From Diadema setosum (taxonomy: Eukaryota > Echinodermata > Echinoidea > Diadematoida > Diadematidae), in contig CM067059.1 in NCBI GenBank assembly GCA_033980235.1, positions 16,006,100-16,070,099 on the forward strand: a DNA stretch of 64,000 nt, read 5' to 3'. Both the position numbers and the translations under genes were made by a program. The notes beneath the pieces are model-generated. The model had not been told where the DNA came from and ran no database searches. It saw nothing but the letters and a program-made list of their open reading frames with translations. Of this stretch, positions 8,743 to 20,400 are shown piece after piece; the first letter of the stretch is position 1; every line of letters starts with the position of its first letter.

Positions 8743-11674
8743 CAACAACAACAACAACAACACACGTACGGAGAGAGAGAAAAATATATCAGAAATCCCT
8801 TTCTATTATCGAACGAGGAGTTCTTTATAAATATTTAAATTTATCCAATCACGAGTGAGTAATTCTACATATCGACGTACCGCCCAGTACCCTGAGCTTC
8901 CATAATGCTGTATTGGTACGTTTTTCTCTCCCAGCGTTGAGTGCAGTCAGTAAAGTATATGGTGCCATCTTCGGCTATGGTGAGGTCATTCCCATAGCGA
9001 ACGGGAAACCCCCCAAAGGACAGTTTCGATGACATGATCAGCTCGGAATTTCCTGGTAAGTTAAGAAGAAGATATATTCCGATGCCAGCCATGAATAAAT
9101 CCTTTAATGATATGGAAGAGTAATGAAGTGTTGAAAGATAATGATAATAATGATAATGGATATGATCTTATGTATACAGGGTTGCCTCTTTGGTGTTGCC
9201 ACTGCTAGTATACCAGAGGACTCTGTTATTGTTATTATCCAGCGTTGCCAAGAGGTATAGTGCAGCTATAAATTCTGGTCGAGAGGGGCGTGGTCGGTAA
9301 ACTATCTTTTCCAAGGACGTAGGTACTTGACAAGATTCGAACTCGGGACCTCTGAGTCTATCAAGTCAAGAGTCTTGTCCACAATGCAACAGTTCTGTGT
9401 CAAAAGTTGACACGGAGGGTACTCTATTTACTAAATGGTATGTAGACTTAATTGTGGAGGGGTGGAGGCCCTACCTGTTGTAAGGTTGACCTGTATGATA
9501 CCCTTGTAGGCATCCATGACGAGCAGGTTGCCGTCAGGGGCTAGTCTCAGACCAAGAGGGCGTCCGCAGCGAGACTCGGCCTCACGTGTTCCTTCATTGT
9601 TGTAGAAAAGGCACAATAAAATACTGATAAATAAATTGTGAATCTATGTATGTCATAAGTGCTCACAATATGCAATGTTAAGGAGATAAGGACCAGTCAT
9701 CGAGTCAAACTGCATAATGCTAATAAAAGAAGATCTCTCTTTTTCTATAGGTGGCTTCATAAACCCCATAAACATCGGTCGAAGGGTTTTATCTAAAGAA
9801 ACCCTTAAGAAAAAAAAAGATAGAGATGTAAATAAATCCATCAGCCATAACCCTCCCAAATCTCAGCTTTGGGTTTGCATGTGAATTATGTTTCACTTTC
9901 TGCTATCCGATTGTGAAAGCGTCAACACATTATGTAAGTTACACCTCCTTACCACACTCGCCTTCCCCAAGAAAGACTACTTGCTCCAAGGTTAGATGCC
10001 GCAGGTCCAACCGAACTATTCTGCTGTCATAGGTGGCGGTGTACACATATCCTGAAAAGAAATTAATGCAAGGGCATTATACGTTACACGAAGACGATTA
10101 GGTGATATTAGTTGGCATCCCGACAAAATGTCTAATTTGTGAGATGAAGTCTTGACTCTCATTGACATGATTATATTCTTTTAAAAAATGTCTGTTTTGA
10201 ATCTCTGTCATTACGGTTGAGGAAGTGTATCTTGATAGATGATGATGATACAAACGGATGCACCTCAGTATAATGTAGAAATCGTATCACTACGATTTAT
10301 TGATGAACTATTTTAGGTTAACCATGTGCTGCTCATGTGGCACATTTTGCAGCTTGTTTGCTCCTATTTCGATTTCTTCCAATATCATTTAATACAGGCG
10401 ACCAAATATTTAGAGGTTCAAAGATTAGGTCTATATCATGATTTAATAATTGATAATGAGTGCTCACCCTCATGATACAAAAGAGACTCAGGTCCACTCA
10501 GCTGTCCCTCAAACAACTTAATTCCAGTCTGCAGTTTTTCGTTTGGAGACAGCCCATCTCTAAATGGTCTCGCTTCAGGCAAGCTGTATTAGAATCAAGG
10601 GTAGGGACTTCTGCCATAAAGTATGTTAATGAGTCTTTGGAAAGAGCACGTCATTTATTTTTTTTTTTTGGACAAAATCTCCTTTAAACTATTCTGCTGT
10701 ATCTCCTCTTTGCTTTTTGTTTGTTTGTTTGTTTGTTTGTTTGTTTGTTTTTTTGCAACGCCATTCGTTTCCCTTCGCCAAGCATTTGCTAGAGCATGTT
10801 TAATGCAATGACTAAGTAATAGATGGGTCCGTTGACAGTTCGTTATTTCGAATTTTCCTATTTCCAAAGGTTTGTTTATCCATAAATGAAATAAGGTTCG
10901 TTAGTCCGAAGGTTCGGTAATCCGAAATTGAAATGATGGGACACCAATGAAAATTCCAAGCACCCCCCCCCCTAACACACACACACACACACACACACGG
11001 ACAGACAAGCATAAACACGCACAAACACACACGATATATACTAATTGACGAATTGGAATTCAATTGCATTTTGTAATTGTATTATTAATGAGAAAAAAAT
11101 CATTTTCTCCTCCTCCGTATACTGCCAACCTTCCCCCTCTTCTGCATCATCATCAGAGGGAGCCATTCTTCACCACAGATTATTCAATTTTCGATATAAC
11201 GAACCTTGTTATATTTTCGGAAGAACAAACCTTATTTCATTTTCGGATTAACGAACCTTACAGCATTTTTGGATGAACGAACCTTACAATTAACATTTTC
11301 GGATATACGAGCCATACAACATTTTTGGATAAACGAACCTTTCAGAATAACTAATCTTATTTCATTTTCGGATTACCGATTCTTCGGAAAAGATTCCGAA
11401 CATCAACCCGTTGAGTCTCCTCCTATACTATACTTTCATTTTCAAGACATCTATAGCATATATACCGTTGTATGAATTAAACAACCATTTATATAAGTAA
11501 ATACATATGCCTACATAAATAATATTTAGAGAGAGTAGAAATTTGAAGGTAGAATAGGAAGTGTTTATACCTGAATCCCCGCGGTTCTATGGGTGATTCA
11601 GCCAGTATAGCGTAGAGGACCACAGCTAGCAATGGTATGACGACTGATGCACACAGCAGACTCGAAGAATTCAT
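6090..11674 (-). CDS. APMAP: APMAP-like (adipocyte plasma membrane-associated protein), complete 8-exon gene
   Basis: Eight minus-strand exons join in frame to about 380 codons: 11674-11571, 10583-10468, 10051-9953, 9591-9475, 9052-8881, 8313-8179, 6950-6755 and 6293-6090 (stop TAA 6092-6090). All junctions are GT-AG and all phases match. Residues about 5-25 form a signal-anchor helix, so this is a type II membrane protein with a large extracytoplasmic domain. The domain is the six-bladed propeller of the strictosidine synthase-like/APMAP family: CGRPLG, DAYKG, GNDLTIAEDGTIYFTD, FYPNGVQLS, VDNLPGVPDNIRPS, GGYWIG and SLHDP are all present in the family order. Vertebrate APMAP (416 aa) has reported arylesterase activity and roles in adipocytes; the substrate is unsettled. 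An earlier in-frame ATG at 11695 would add 7 residues; I chose 11674 because the hydrophobic anchor then begins near the N-terminus. Introns are loaded with microsatellites and hairpin elements. Confidence 0.93.
6755..6950 (-). CDS. APMAP: APMAP exon 7
   Basis: Encodes EVFVDNLPGVPDNIRPSHRG then GYWIGLAFVGGRLG. This is the most diagnostic block of the family (LPGxPDNIRPSxxGGYWVG), including the Asp-Asn thought to ligand the propeller's central ion in relatives. Exon is noticeably GC-rich against its surroundings. Confidence 0.93.
7487..7757. mobile_element. Hairpin MITE in APMAP intron 7
   Basis: A 271-bp near-perfect palindrome with ends TGGTACAAATGAAACCATGG and its reverse complement. The centre is made of short TTTCGT/ACGAAAT runs. 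It lies between APMAP exons 6 and 7 and contains an open frame of about 107 codons that is only a by-product of the palindrome. Confidence 0.85.
7964..8033. repeat. (TA)n microsatellite pair
   Basis: Two TA-rich tracts, flanked upstream by a CA tract (about 7938-7957) and downstream at 8103-8138 by another CA tract. Confidence 0.85.
8179..8313 (-). CDS. APMAP: APMAP exon 6
   Basis: Encodes LLWFNPLTKLRGVALYNLFY then PNGVQLSHDGRSLLVCETRL. FPNGVQLS with a following V(A/C)ET is the family signature. Donor GTAATG at 8178-8173. Confidence 0.92.
8705..8761. repeat. (CA)n then (CAA)n compound microsatellite
   Basis: CA tract passing directly into a CAA tract. Confidence 0.9.
8881..9052 (-). CDS. 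APMAP: APMAP exon 5
   Basis: Encodes GGFPVRYGNDLTIAEDGTIY then FTDCTQRWERKTYQYSIMEA. GNDLTIAEDGTIYFTD aligns with the VNDLTVxxDGxxIYFTDSS block of the family. Phase 1 in, phase 2 out. Confidence 0.92.
9225..9405 (-). mobile_element. tRNA-derived SINE-like element
   Basis: The minus strand carries a pol III B-box-like sequence, GGTCCCGAGTTCGAATC (9325-9341), about 30 bases after an A-box-like GTGGACAAGACTCTTGACT. Spacing and sequence are those of a tRNA head. A short ATAATAACAATAAC run near 9225-9240 could be the tail. It sits in APMAP intron 4 in the same orientation as the gene. It is not a tRNA gene: no acceptor stem can be formed. Confidence 0.6.
9475..9591 (-). CDS. APMAP: APMAP exon 4
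   Basis: Encodes TREAESRCGRPLGLRLAPDG, then LLVMDAYKGIIQVNLTTG. CGRPLG and DAYKG are hallmark family motifs. The acceptor (AATGAAG) has a weak pyrimidine tract, but the phase and family alignment fix the boundary. Confidence 0.9.
9953..10051 (-). CDS. APMAP: APMAP exon 3
   Basis: Encodes YVYTATYDSRIVRLDL and VVFLGEGECG, the first propeller blade. Acceptor preceded by TTCTTTTCAG; donor GTAAGG. Phase 1 at both ends. Confidence 0.9.
10468..10583 (-). CDS. APMAP: APMAP exon 2
   Basis: Encodes PNEKLQTGIKLFEGQLSGPE followed by SLLYHEG, the family's conserved entry into the propeller (pattern LFxGxxxGPES). Acceptor CAG at 10586-10584, donor GTGAGC at 10467-10462. Confidence 0.9.
10835..11400. mobile_element. 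Fold-back element with TTCGTTATTCCGAA-type repeat arms (copy 1)
   Basis: Left arm (10835-10932) contains GGTTCGTTAGTCCGAAGG-type units; right arm (11173-11400) contains the reverse-complement units such as TTTTCGGATTAACGAACC. The centre (10933-11172) is unrelated and holds a C-run and a CA tract. Same repeat family as 37804-38165. Located in APMAP intron 1. Confidence 0.75.
11571..11674 (-). CDS. APMAP: APMAP exon 1
   Basis: Encodes the cytoplasmic tip and membrane anchor (MNSSSLLCASVVIPLL...) and the first juxtamembrane residues AESPIEPRGF. Donor GTATAA at 11570-11565; ends in phase 2. Confidence 0.85.
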
Positions 11675-12222
11675 TCTATGACTGAAAATAAGCACAAGGG
11701 ATACGCATCGATTTCATGATAAAAACAAACTTTATCATATCCCTTAGATTCTAAAAAGTCACTCCAATATGTGATAGGCTTACGCAGTCATGATTAATGT
11801 TGGTCTGTAGTTTATGTGATTTGATAAATACATAATTTTGTTTTTTGTTAAGTTGGTTGAAAAACTCAAACACACACACTCACCTGTAAATTATGGTGTA
11901 AAACCAATTCATACATGAACATTTATAACAAAGTTTTTTTTTTCATGGATTAGACCGCACACTTAATTTTGAATTATGTAAGGTTTCTTTACATATACAC
12001 ATAAAGTTTCTTTTTTATGTTTTCTTCTTTATGTTTCATAAACATAAAGTTTCTTACATAAAGTTTCTTTATCGCACACTTAATTTTGAATTATGTAAAG
12101 TTTCTTCTGGTTTAGTGCAATAAATTACTTTTGAATATTGACAAACCTAATTTCTTTTATTTTAAAAATGCTTATTTTTCTTACAATGAATGTGATTTAT
12201 ATATTGATGGGCTACCCCTTGT

Positions 12223-12255
<33 letters not shown>

Positions 12256-12260
12256 TACAT

Positions 12261-12835
12261 ACAAAATTTCTTGGTGTAATTATTGATGTTAATCTTACCT
12301 GGAATGAACATATAAACAATATAAGTAGTATTATATCAAGAAACATGGGTATATTGTTCAAACTGAAAGGTCTTTTGATAGAAAAGTCTCTTTTTATTTT
12401 ATATAATGCATTGATTTTACCATACACCACAATATGGTATGGGCATATTCTATCAAGACAAAAATTCAATCAGTTCACCTTCTCCAAAAAAGAGCACTCC
12501 GCATTTGCACCAACTCACATTATCTTGCAAACTCTGAACCATTATTCTTTAAATTGAAAACCCTGAAAATAAACAATATTCATACTTTGCAATGCGCAAT
12601 ATTCATGTACAAATACACATCCAACACCCTCCCTTCCTCGTTCCACAACCTATTCACTGTAAACTCCAGCGTCCACGCTTACCCAACTCGACATTCCAAA
12701 GATTATCACCTTCACAATCCCAACCTAATGACAGCTCACTAGTCACTTAGACACCATTGACCAGATGTTTGGAACAATCTCCCTGAGCAAATCAAGGCAA
12801 CCACTAAATTTATTCTTCTAAGGCACTTATGAAAA
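12261..12835 (+). pseudogene. LINE reverse-transcriptase C-terminal remnant
   Basis: Reading from 12261 gives TKFLGVIIDVNLTWNEHINN, then a stretch ending LILPYTTIWYGHI. After a frameshift near 12455 the +2 frame continues LLQKRALRICTNSHYLANSE, LFFKLKTLKINNIHTLQCAI and FMYKYTSNTLPSSFHNLF. Both halves match the palm/thumb-end and downstream region typical of jockey/CR1-type non-LTR retrotransposons (pattern KFLGVxID..LxWxxHI and LQKRALRxI). The frame is broken and later stops interrupt it, so it is a dead fragment of the 3' part of ORF2. The 5' side abuts a poly(A)/(TA)n tract at 12222. Confidence 0.8.
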
Positions 12836-13050
12836 AAAAATCTTTTGTCGATATATAATAATGTATGACTGATACAAATTTTTGAGGTTTTTATGTTAAT
12901 TCATAAATGATTTATACCGGTACATTAAGAGTTTAGTAATTTGCTGCATATTAAAATTGATGTTGTAAACAGAAATATGTAACGGATAAGTATATTATGA
13001 CACAAAAATACATTGGACACAAACCCAATTACGTATTATATGCCCAAACG

Positions 13051-13460
13051 TTAAAGGGATCGTATAGTTCTGGTAGAGACCTAATTTCAGGTTTCTAACA
13101 TTTTTTGGTGAGATAATGAGAAACCTCTTATGAAATATAAAAGAGCATGTAATTCTATGAGGGATTCAACGTTTATTTTATGAAAATTGGTTTTGAAATG
13201 GCTGAGATATCCAAAAAAAGAGCAGTTGTAATAAAGTGTGGGACCCACACTTTTTCACGATCGCTTTGTTTTACTTTGTTTTTGGATGTTTCAGTCATTC
13301 CAAACCCGATTTTCATCAAATAAACTTTGAATTCCTCTTAAAATGGTATGCTCTGTACTACATCATAAATGTGGTTTTTTGTTTGTTTGTTTTTTTTGGT
13401 ATTTCGCAAAAAGTTAAAAGCCCAATTCTCATCTTCACCAATAGTGTACCATCCCTTTAA
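13051..13460. mobile_element. TTAA-bounded hairpin MITE (family A, copy 1)
   Basis: Begins TTAAAGGGATCGTATAGTTC and ends with ATCCCTTTAA; the two halves are imperfect inverted repeats with GGCTGAGATATCCAAAAA in the left half and its complement-like TTTTTGGATGTTTCAGTCAT in the right. Related copies: 36644-37029 and 42681-43085. Flanking TTAA is the target site used by piggyBac-type elements. Confidence 0.85.
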
Positions 13461-16400
13461 ATTAACAAAATTGTATTTTATGGCATGCACAGCACAGCAC
13501 AGCACTCGCCGCAGCACAGTATCATGGTAAAGAATGCCCGTTGAAAATAAACAAACGATAACTATTTTAAATTTTCCTTTTATTTTTGACCTCACAAATT
13601 AATACGATATTTTGGATTTGATTACTGATTCTATTTTGTAGACACGTCCGTTATACAGTTATGTAAATTTAAATCGAATTTAAGTTTCGAATTTTACCCC
13701 GAGGCCTTGATCGATGTGAAGCTGCTGCTTATGATCGCGGTCTCTTGCTTATTTCTATTATAATATATTATAAAAGATAAAAAAATGCTTATTTTTTTTT
13801 CTGAAATTCGTTTATTATAACGACATGTCATATTCTGAAAGAACAATCAATCATTATTTACGTAATTTACAAGTTTTAATTCCACGATTCCCTTCTGAAC
13901 ATTTTCTTTTTGTGAGTGATGTTATGCTATACGTCTCATACATTGAATACTGTCATGTTCACAGTGTATGTATATATTATGTACTTGGAATTAATTTGTA
14001 AGACAGTGTGCTGACTTATACGTCGTGTAATGTTAATTTCTAAATATATGCATTCTTTTGTTATGTGTGACTTGAAAAAATGCAGAAATAGAATAAAACC
14101 AAACCAAATCTATCCAGTTTTGTTTTTTTTTTTTTCCAAATACCTCCGTTAGAACTCATTGCGTTTTGGTAATGAGGGTGTTCAAATTCTTATGCATGCT
14201 TTGTTCATAAAAAAATGCCCTTTACGACCTCAAATTTTGACAAAGGTTTGCCCTACCTAGCAACAACCAAGTAAATTCCTGCCTATGGAACTTGATTTGA
14301 GGGAGCAGGTGATTACTAGGCAATAGGAAAAAATAATCGATTGTAATAGATTATACAGAAACGGTTTATTTTTGAAGTGGGTCTGCAATGACCGGTTTTA
14401 TGTAGGCATTCTTAGATTGTAACCGTAAACTGGCTCATTGGTTATTTTAGGAAACAAGCCTCGGAAAAGCTTTCAGGTAATTGTTAAGGTCAAACCTTGC
14501 CAGAAAGCGTTTGAGGAAATCATCCTAAGTCGGTCGACTACAGAGAAATGAAACTATAAGTAGGCCTACCTGGCAATGAGTCCATTGAAAGAATGAATGA
14601 ATATTGAATGAATAAAACCCCTGGGAAACCAGCACACTAACTATAACAGTGGACATTCAAGTATACTCACCATATTGCAGCCATCTTGATATCTTGCCCT
14701 GTAAATGTGTGCAGCATGTAAAATAACAACCAGGGATTCGATTTGAAAAGAAACGAGGATAAAGATGCGATTCGCCCTTCTAAATTTTTGAAGTATTGTA
14801 TAATTAAAGTTTTGTGTCATTAAAAACACACAGCACGATTAAGTAAATTAGCAGAAATCATCAAATAAAAGTTTAAACTGTATGAAATCGTTTAATTGTT
14901 GTTGAAGCTGACACGTTCCCACTGACACAATGATGATGATGATGATGATGATTCACAGCATTTGCATGGCGCCATTTATCTGTTTAAAAACATACAAAGT
15001 CGCAGACTCCTCCAAGATTTTGGTTTGGTTTGGTTTGGTTTGGGTCATTACTATGAGCTAGTCATTGAATGTCGGGTGAAAAATGTAAGTCTTGAGTGGA
15101 GGTTAGAAGTCTTTGATAAATATCATTAATTTGTTTCTAAGGTAAGAAGATAGATGCTCATAATATGAAAATCCACAGTGACAACCTTCTGCCAAATCGT
15201 TCTCGAAGAGAAGTCACCCATGATTGAATTTGAAAAACAGCATATGATAGTGATTGGAAAAGAGACGATTTTCAATATTGTCATGTATACTCTAAGATTA
15301 GAATGCTCCGTCCTTGTATTTTATAGGCATCATGCGGGGCTTGGCACGATGTGTATAAGCTTTCATCTTATGCTGACACGAATTACCTTTTGTTCTCGAA
15401 TGGTGAAGATTTCATCCTTTTCTTTCAGAGCCTGGATGGATACATAATGTACCCATTCGAAGACATTTTTACTCTGTCGTCAGTTTATCTAGATCACTGT
15501 GAAGTGTATTTCCTTTAATCATTTCACTCGATGTGCGATTATCACATTTACACACTTAACTCTGTATGACTTATCATCGTGTCAACGGACGGAGCAAGAA
15601 TAAGAGATCTCGATACACAATCACACGTAAATCTGAGTCAGTACACTCACCGTGTCCCCGGCCGTGTCCGCTGGATGGAGAAATTTGCTGTGTCCAATGC
15701 TTTCAGTTCAGACAAAATTGCTTTCAATTGAGACAATGTATGGGTATTAGCCATCATGTACTGTGAGAAGTCATTTTGTATCACGTGTCACTGAAGGGCG
15801 AAAGGCGCTGGTACCAGTAACTCAAATTCCGGTGAGGGTATCTTACTCTTCCATTATAGTACATGTACTATCCACCCTATACATACGGAATGGGGAAAAA
15901 TGAAACAGGAAATGAAAATGATCTAATTTCAAAACAATAATAACATATTATTTCACTCATCACGATTTTGATAATCTGAACAAATGACATCTAAATCATC
16001 TGATAGGATTAGATTATAATAATTCAGAAATTATACGCGATGTTGTTTCCTTTTGTTGATCAAATCATCATAATCATCATGATTGTAGTATAAATTATTC
16101 ACTCATATTGCACTTCCTGGACAAAGTGAAAGTCAGCTGATGTTGGCAAAGGAAAAATACTATTATACAAGTAAAGACGGTGGAGTGATATTTTGATGAT
16201 ACTTCCACTTCGGTTACCTCGTAACACAAGTAACATTTTACAAGCAGTAGCGCCAGCAACAGCAACAACAACAACAATAAAATAATACAGCAATGATGAC
16301 ATAAAACACTTGCAGCGATATCAGCAAAAAGTAGGTACACGCCTAAAAGCAAAACAAAACAGGTGTAAACAACATAGCTATATTATGCAGTGACAAATAC

Positions 16401-17336
16401 GGTCTAAAATGGACTTCAGATCCAACGACCTGTCACATAAGAGCATTATAAATTGAACGGGGACAGAGTTTGTTGTGTTAGCCTAAATGTAGAAGCAACG
16501 AATGAGTTACCAATCTCAAGACTTTGACCGTAATGTATCTCAGCAGTATCCATTAATTACCTACAATAAAATATCCAAGTGAAGTAAAAATATACGCTCA
16601 TGCTAGACATGTCATATTCGGCAAAAATAATTTACCTATTTCTTTAAGGCATCATATTCTTTCTTGCAGGTTCAATTGTTTTTAGTGCTTGTCTAGGGTG
16701 TCTTTTTTTTCTATTAAAGTTATAATATTTTTGTTATTACCACTTGATTCACTACAAAAAATGTGCTTGTATTGCTGTCAAATTACTGTCATAGACGCTT
16801 CAGCTCCTTTAATTCTCTCTTGATTCTGAATCTTTCCTTCGTCATGTTCAGAGGCCCCATAGGTTCTTTTGAGAGTTTCTTTTTATGGTTTAAAATGTGG
16901 TTTAACATGCAATAAAGACTTTTGAATTTGTCTTCGTCTTCCGCAAATGTTTGTTGCCTTAATGGATGCATTTATCATTGAATTAAATTCAACGTCAAAG
17001 GACTTTGTATTGGAGCGGAGTGCTAATTAGAATATAGGTCTGTGTTACGAAGGAGTTGGCGATTTCTCAAGGTCTCTTGTAATGTGTGTGCTTCCTTATC
17101 AGAGGGATAACGGAGCAGGGATGTTATCGCTTTAATGACAAGAGGGACAAACATAAAGCTAGAAGTCGAGAACTATATACTGAAGTACTGATAAACTGTC
17201 TTCTTCTGTTCATTTACTGATTGATACGGGTGAAGATAACGTCAATCCGTTCTTTTTAACAGAGTCAGATACACCTCGCACGAATTTTCACCCAGGCAAA
17301 GTTTTCATCCTGGAGTTACAAGTTTAGTGAGGCAAG

Positions 17337-17421
17337 ATGGCGCGGACTTGGGCTGGTTGTGTGGCGTTTCTTGGGGCTGTTCTCTTCGTCTTGCTAGAGC
17401 AGAGCGCCATTGTACACGGAG
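17337..17421 (+). CDS. PLB1: PLB1 exon 1 (signal peptide)
   Basis: ATG then [20 protein letters not shown], a clear secretory signal, ending phase 1 at donor GTAAGA. Confidence 0.88.
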
Positions 17422-20400
17422 GTAAGAATGTATAAGCATCTCAATATAACAATTCACGATTCCATGTATACATAAGTATGTATGATACCAAAGACGAGAC
17501 TCGATCATTATAGAGGACAAGTACGAGACATACAGCTGTTTGCGTCTTGAAGAGTTTGTCTTTTCCACCTGTCAGTGTGAGATTATTGGTCTGGCTTTAT
17601 CTGGATTAAGGAGATAACTGCGGTCGAATCAGGCCAAGCACGACATGGATATATGGATCACTGTATAAATCTTAAGTCACTCCAGAATGTATCTAAAGAG
17701 TGAGATGATAGTATGGTTTGCAATGGTGATAATATCTGAGAACGACTGGGTATACGCAATCCGACAGGAGGTATTTTGATTCCTCAAGATAAAAATAACT
17801 GAGCTTTGAGTCTCAAAAAGGTGAAAAAGCCAACGATAAAAATCATCAGACATGAAGACGTCAAAGGAAAAAAAAATGTCACAGAAACATAACAAAACAA
17901 GAAAAAATGAAAGTGTTATGGCATCAGAGTTCAAAATGTTAAGCAGACACAAAATTAATGTCAGAGGTAATGGTGTCTGAGGTAAGAGGTGGAAAGTCAA
18001 ATATCAGTGCCAATACTTTATTTAATGTGGCTGCCAATAAGTCATGCAAATGTTTCATTTGCTTGATACCGGTGACACTGCGGAGTAAATTATCCTTACA
18101 TGAACAACTCTCTGGCATTGTATGTCTTTAATGTACTATTCATAATGAATCGTGTGCTCATGTCACAGACAAGCGTTGGTTTGAGGCGTACGAACAAATG
18201 GTCGACGACGTGTCGAGCTTGGTGGACTGGAACGAGACGATACCCCTTCTACCCGGCTACGACTGCTTCACGGGGCCAGGATTTCCGGTGAGAGAAGCCC
18301 AGCATCACATCACCTAACCTCCTATTTGTCATAGATTTAAGAAAAAACAAACATATACAAAAACAAGACTGTACGCTCAACAAATTTTCGGCGATGTAGT
18401 TTACTTGGATGATTAAGTTAAAATATTTTTTTTATAAACTGAATGAGGCAAAATCACCGCAATATACAACTTTTTCAGTTTTGGCAAATTATTTCCTGGC
18501 TTTAAAAGCCGTGAGTCACTCCACTTTTCATTCTTCTGTGTACAAGCAGTTCATCTCTTTCTTCCACTTCATCTCCTGCTATAAAACTATGATTTGTCTT
18601 GTTTTACTCACAATGATACCATGTTTCCAATGCCCACGAGTATAAAGTCGCTCAATATTTTATTATGTACAGTTTCAATCTATCTCTGTCTTTCAATATT
18701 TCGCGTTCTCTTCGATCACTGATAAACAATGATTGATGGTGGTGACAGTTTCATTTGTTATTTATCATTCTGGTCACTCGGAATAAAACTTATGAAATGT
18801 AATGTAAATGGATGGCAGCATAATTTTCATATTTGCAATACAGTGATTGCTGTGTGAATGTATTTATGAATACTGACGATTGGATGGCAGCATAATTTTC
18901 ATATTTGCCATACAGTGATTGCTGTGTCAATGTATTTATGAATACTGACGATGCCTAATTTTGGCGTTGAAATAAAAAGGAAATGGTGGAAACCATAATG
19001 CAGTGAAAAATGAACAGCAGATTTTATTTCATCTGGTTTGGGATTTTTAACCTCACTGTAGTGTATTACACTGTATGACGTCCATTGCCAGTGTACAAAG
19101 TACCAATGCACAAAAAATGCCTAATACTGTCTTTACATTAGAAGTAGGAAAAAGGGGGAAAAGGAATTTATGATACTGATGTGTATGATACATAATAATT
19201 CGTGTATATGTGCATGTTTGTGTACATTTTGAAACAAAAGATGCGACAGCGAATCTTATGAAAATGTGATTTATTTTTCATACCCTTTTCATCTCACACA
19301 AACAGCATTATTGTAGATCCACTTCATTACATAGTGGCAAGCAACCTCACATTACTACAATATCAAAAAAGCGATTTGCATGCAAAAAAAAAGAGTATTT
19401 AAATGATTAAAAGTTTCGCTCAAGGAAAATATTTCCATATCTTATGCAAAATAGTAGGTTACTATTTCACGTCTTCCGTGTCTTGTAAATCTCTACAAAG
19501 ATCAGATAAGACACAAATATACTTCTCCAGACATAATTACTCTAAAACACACAGTCCACTTCACACAAGTTATCTCTATTACAAGGGTCAAGAGACTCGC
19601 GGTTTATATCTACTCCCACATTGAATCGCGAGTTTGGAGTGCGTTCATATTATTGATTATACATGGAATTTTTGAGACACACCCACACCCACATTAAGAG
19701 AGTTAAGTCTTCTCCCGTGGTGAATAAAGCGTGGCTCTCTACCGTGATTCTGAATTTTTCCTTGTATACGTCGTGATAACATAAGTACCATTACACTCAT
19801 AAACCTACCCACCGAGGTGACAGAATGCTATTATCCATTTGACGTTGCGGGCACAAATCTGTTACCCAGCAACAGGAAAGGATTGCTGCACTTCTCGCAC
19901 CATTGCCTATCTTCTCACTGATATCGATAAGAGCGATTATGATGCATTTTAATGCGATGATGCAACTTCATGTTATATCAAATGGGTTAGTCTAAATACC
20001 GGTTAGTGATTGGCTAAACACAGTCACGTGATGGAGGAACATTCGTTATGTTCGCCCATGGGAGAACATTTTTGTAATGTTTTCCCATGGGAAAACATTT
20101 TCACGTAACAAATGACAGAACTGTCAGAAGGACCCGCACACAACAGTGAATTTGGCTCTGCGCGAGCGATCTATCGAGTGCGTCGTGCTGGTGCATGGTT
20201 GACGTTGACGTATTTGACTAACCCATTTATCGGGAACATGTACCGAACGTTCCACCCTCAGGGTTTGAAATGCTATTTCGGGAGGCTATAAGTCCCTCGA
20301 CTTTTTCTCGGGACTTATAACCTCCCTCAATAGCATTTCAAACCCTTCGGGTGGAACATTCGGTATGTTCCCTCCCTCGCCAGTCATCATCTATTAATAA

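Larger units (their letters stand above)
11675..17336. other. Intergenic region between APMAP and PLB1 (divergent promoters expected)
   Basis: APMAP starts leftwards and PLB1 rightwards, so both 5' flanks lie here, though I cannot point to a core promoter. The region holds a LINE reverse-transcriptase remnant (12261-12835), a TTAA hairpin MITE (13051-13460), a GATGAT tract at 14929-14951, a (GGTTT)n tract at 15021-15042 and otherwise unassigned AT-rich sequence. Two open frames of 89 and 66 codons (15178, 15566) show no recognisable domain. Confidence 0.6.

Noticed and set aside
9325..9341. Possible tRNA gene from a GTTCGAATC B box
   Set aside because: No acceptor or anticodon stem folds around it; the context is that of a SINE head.
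15178..15766. 89- and 66-codon plus-strand frames upstream of PLB1
   Set aside because: No domain, no signal peptide, no splice partner; located in AT-rich intergenic sequence.
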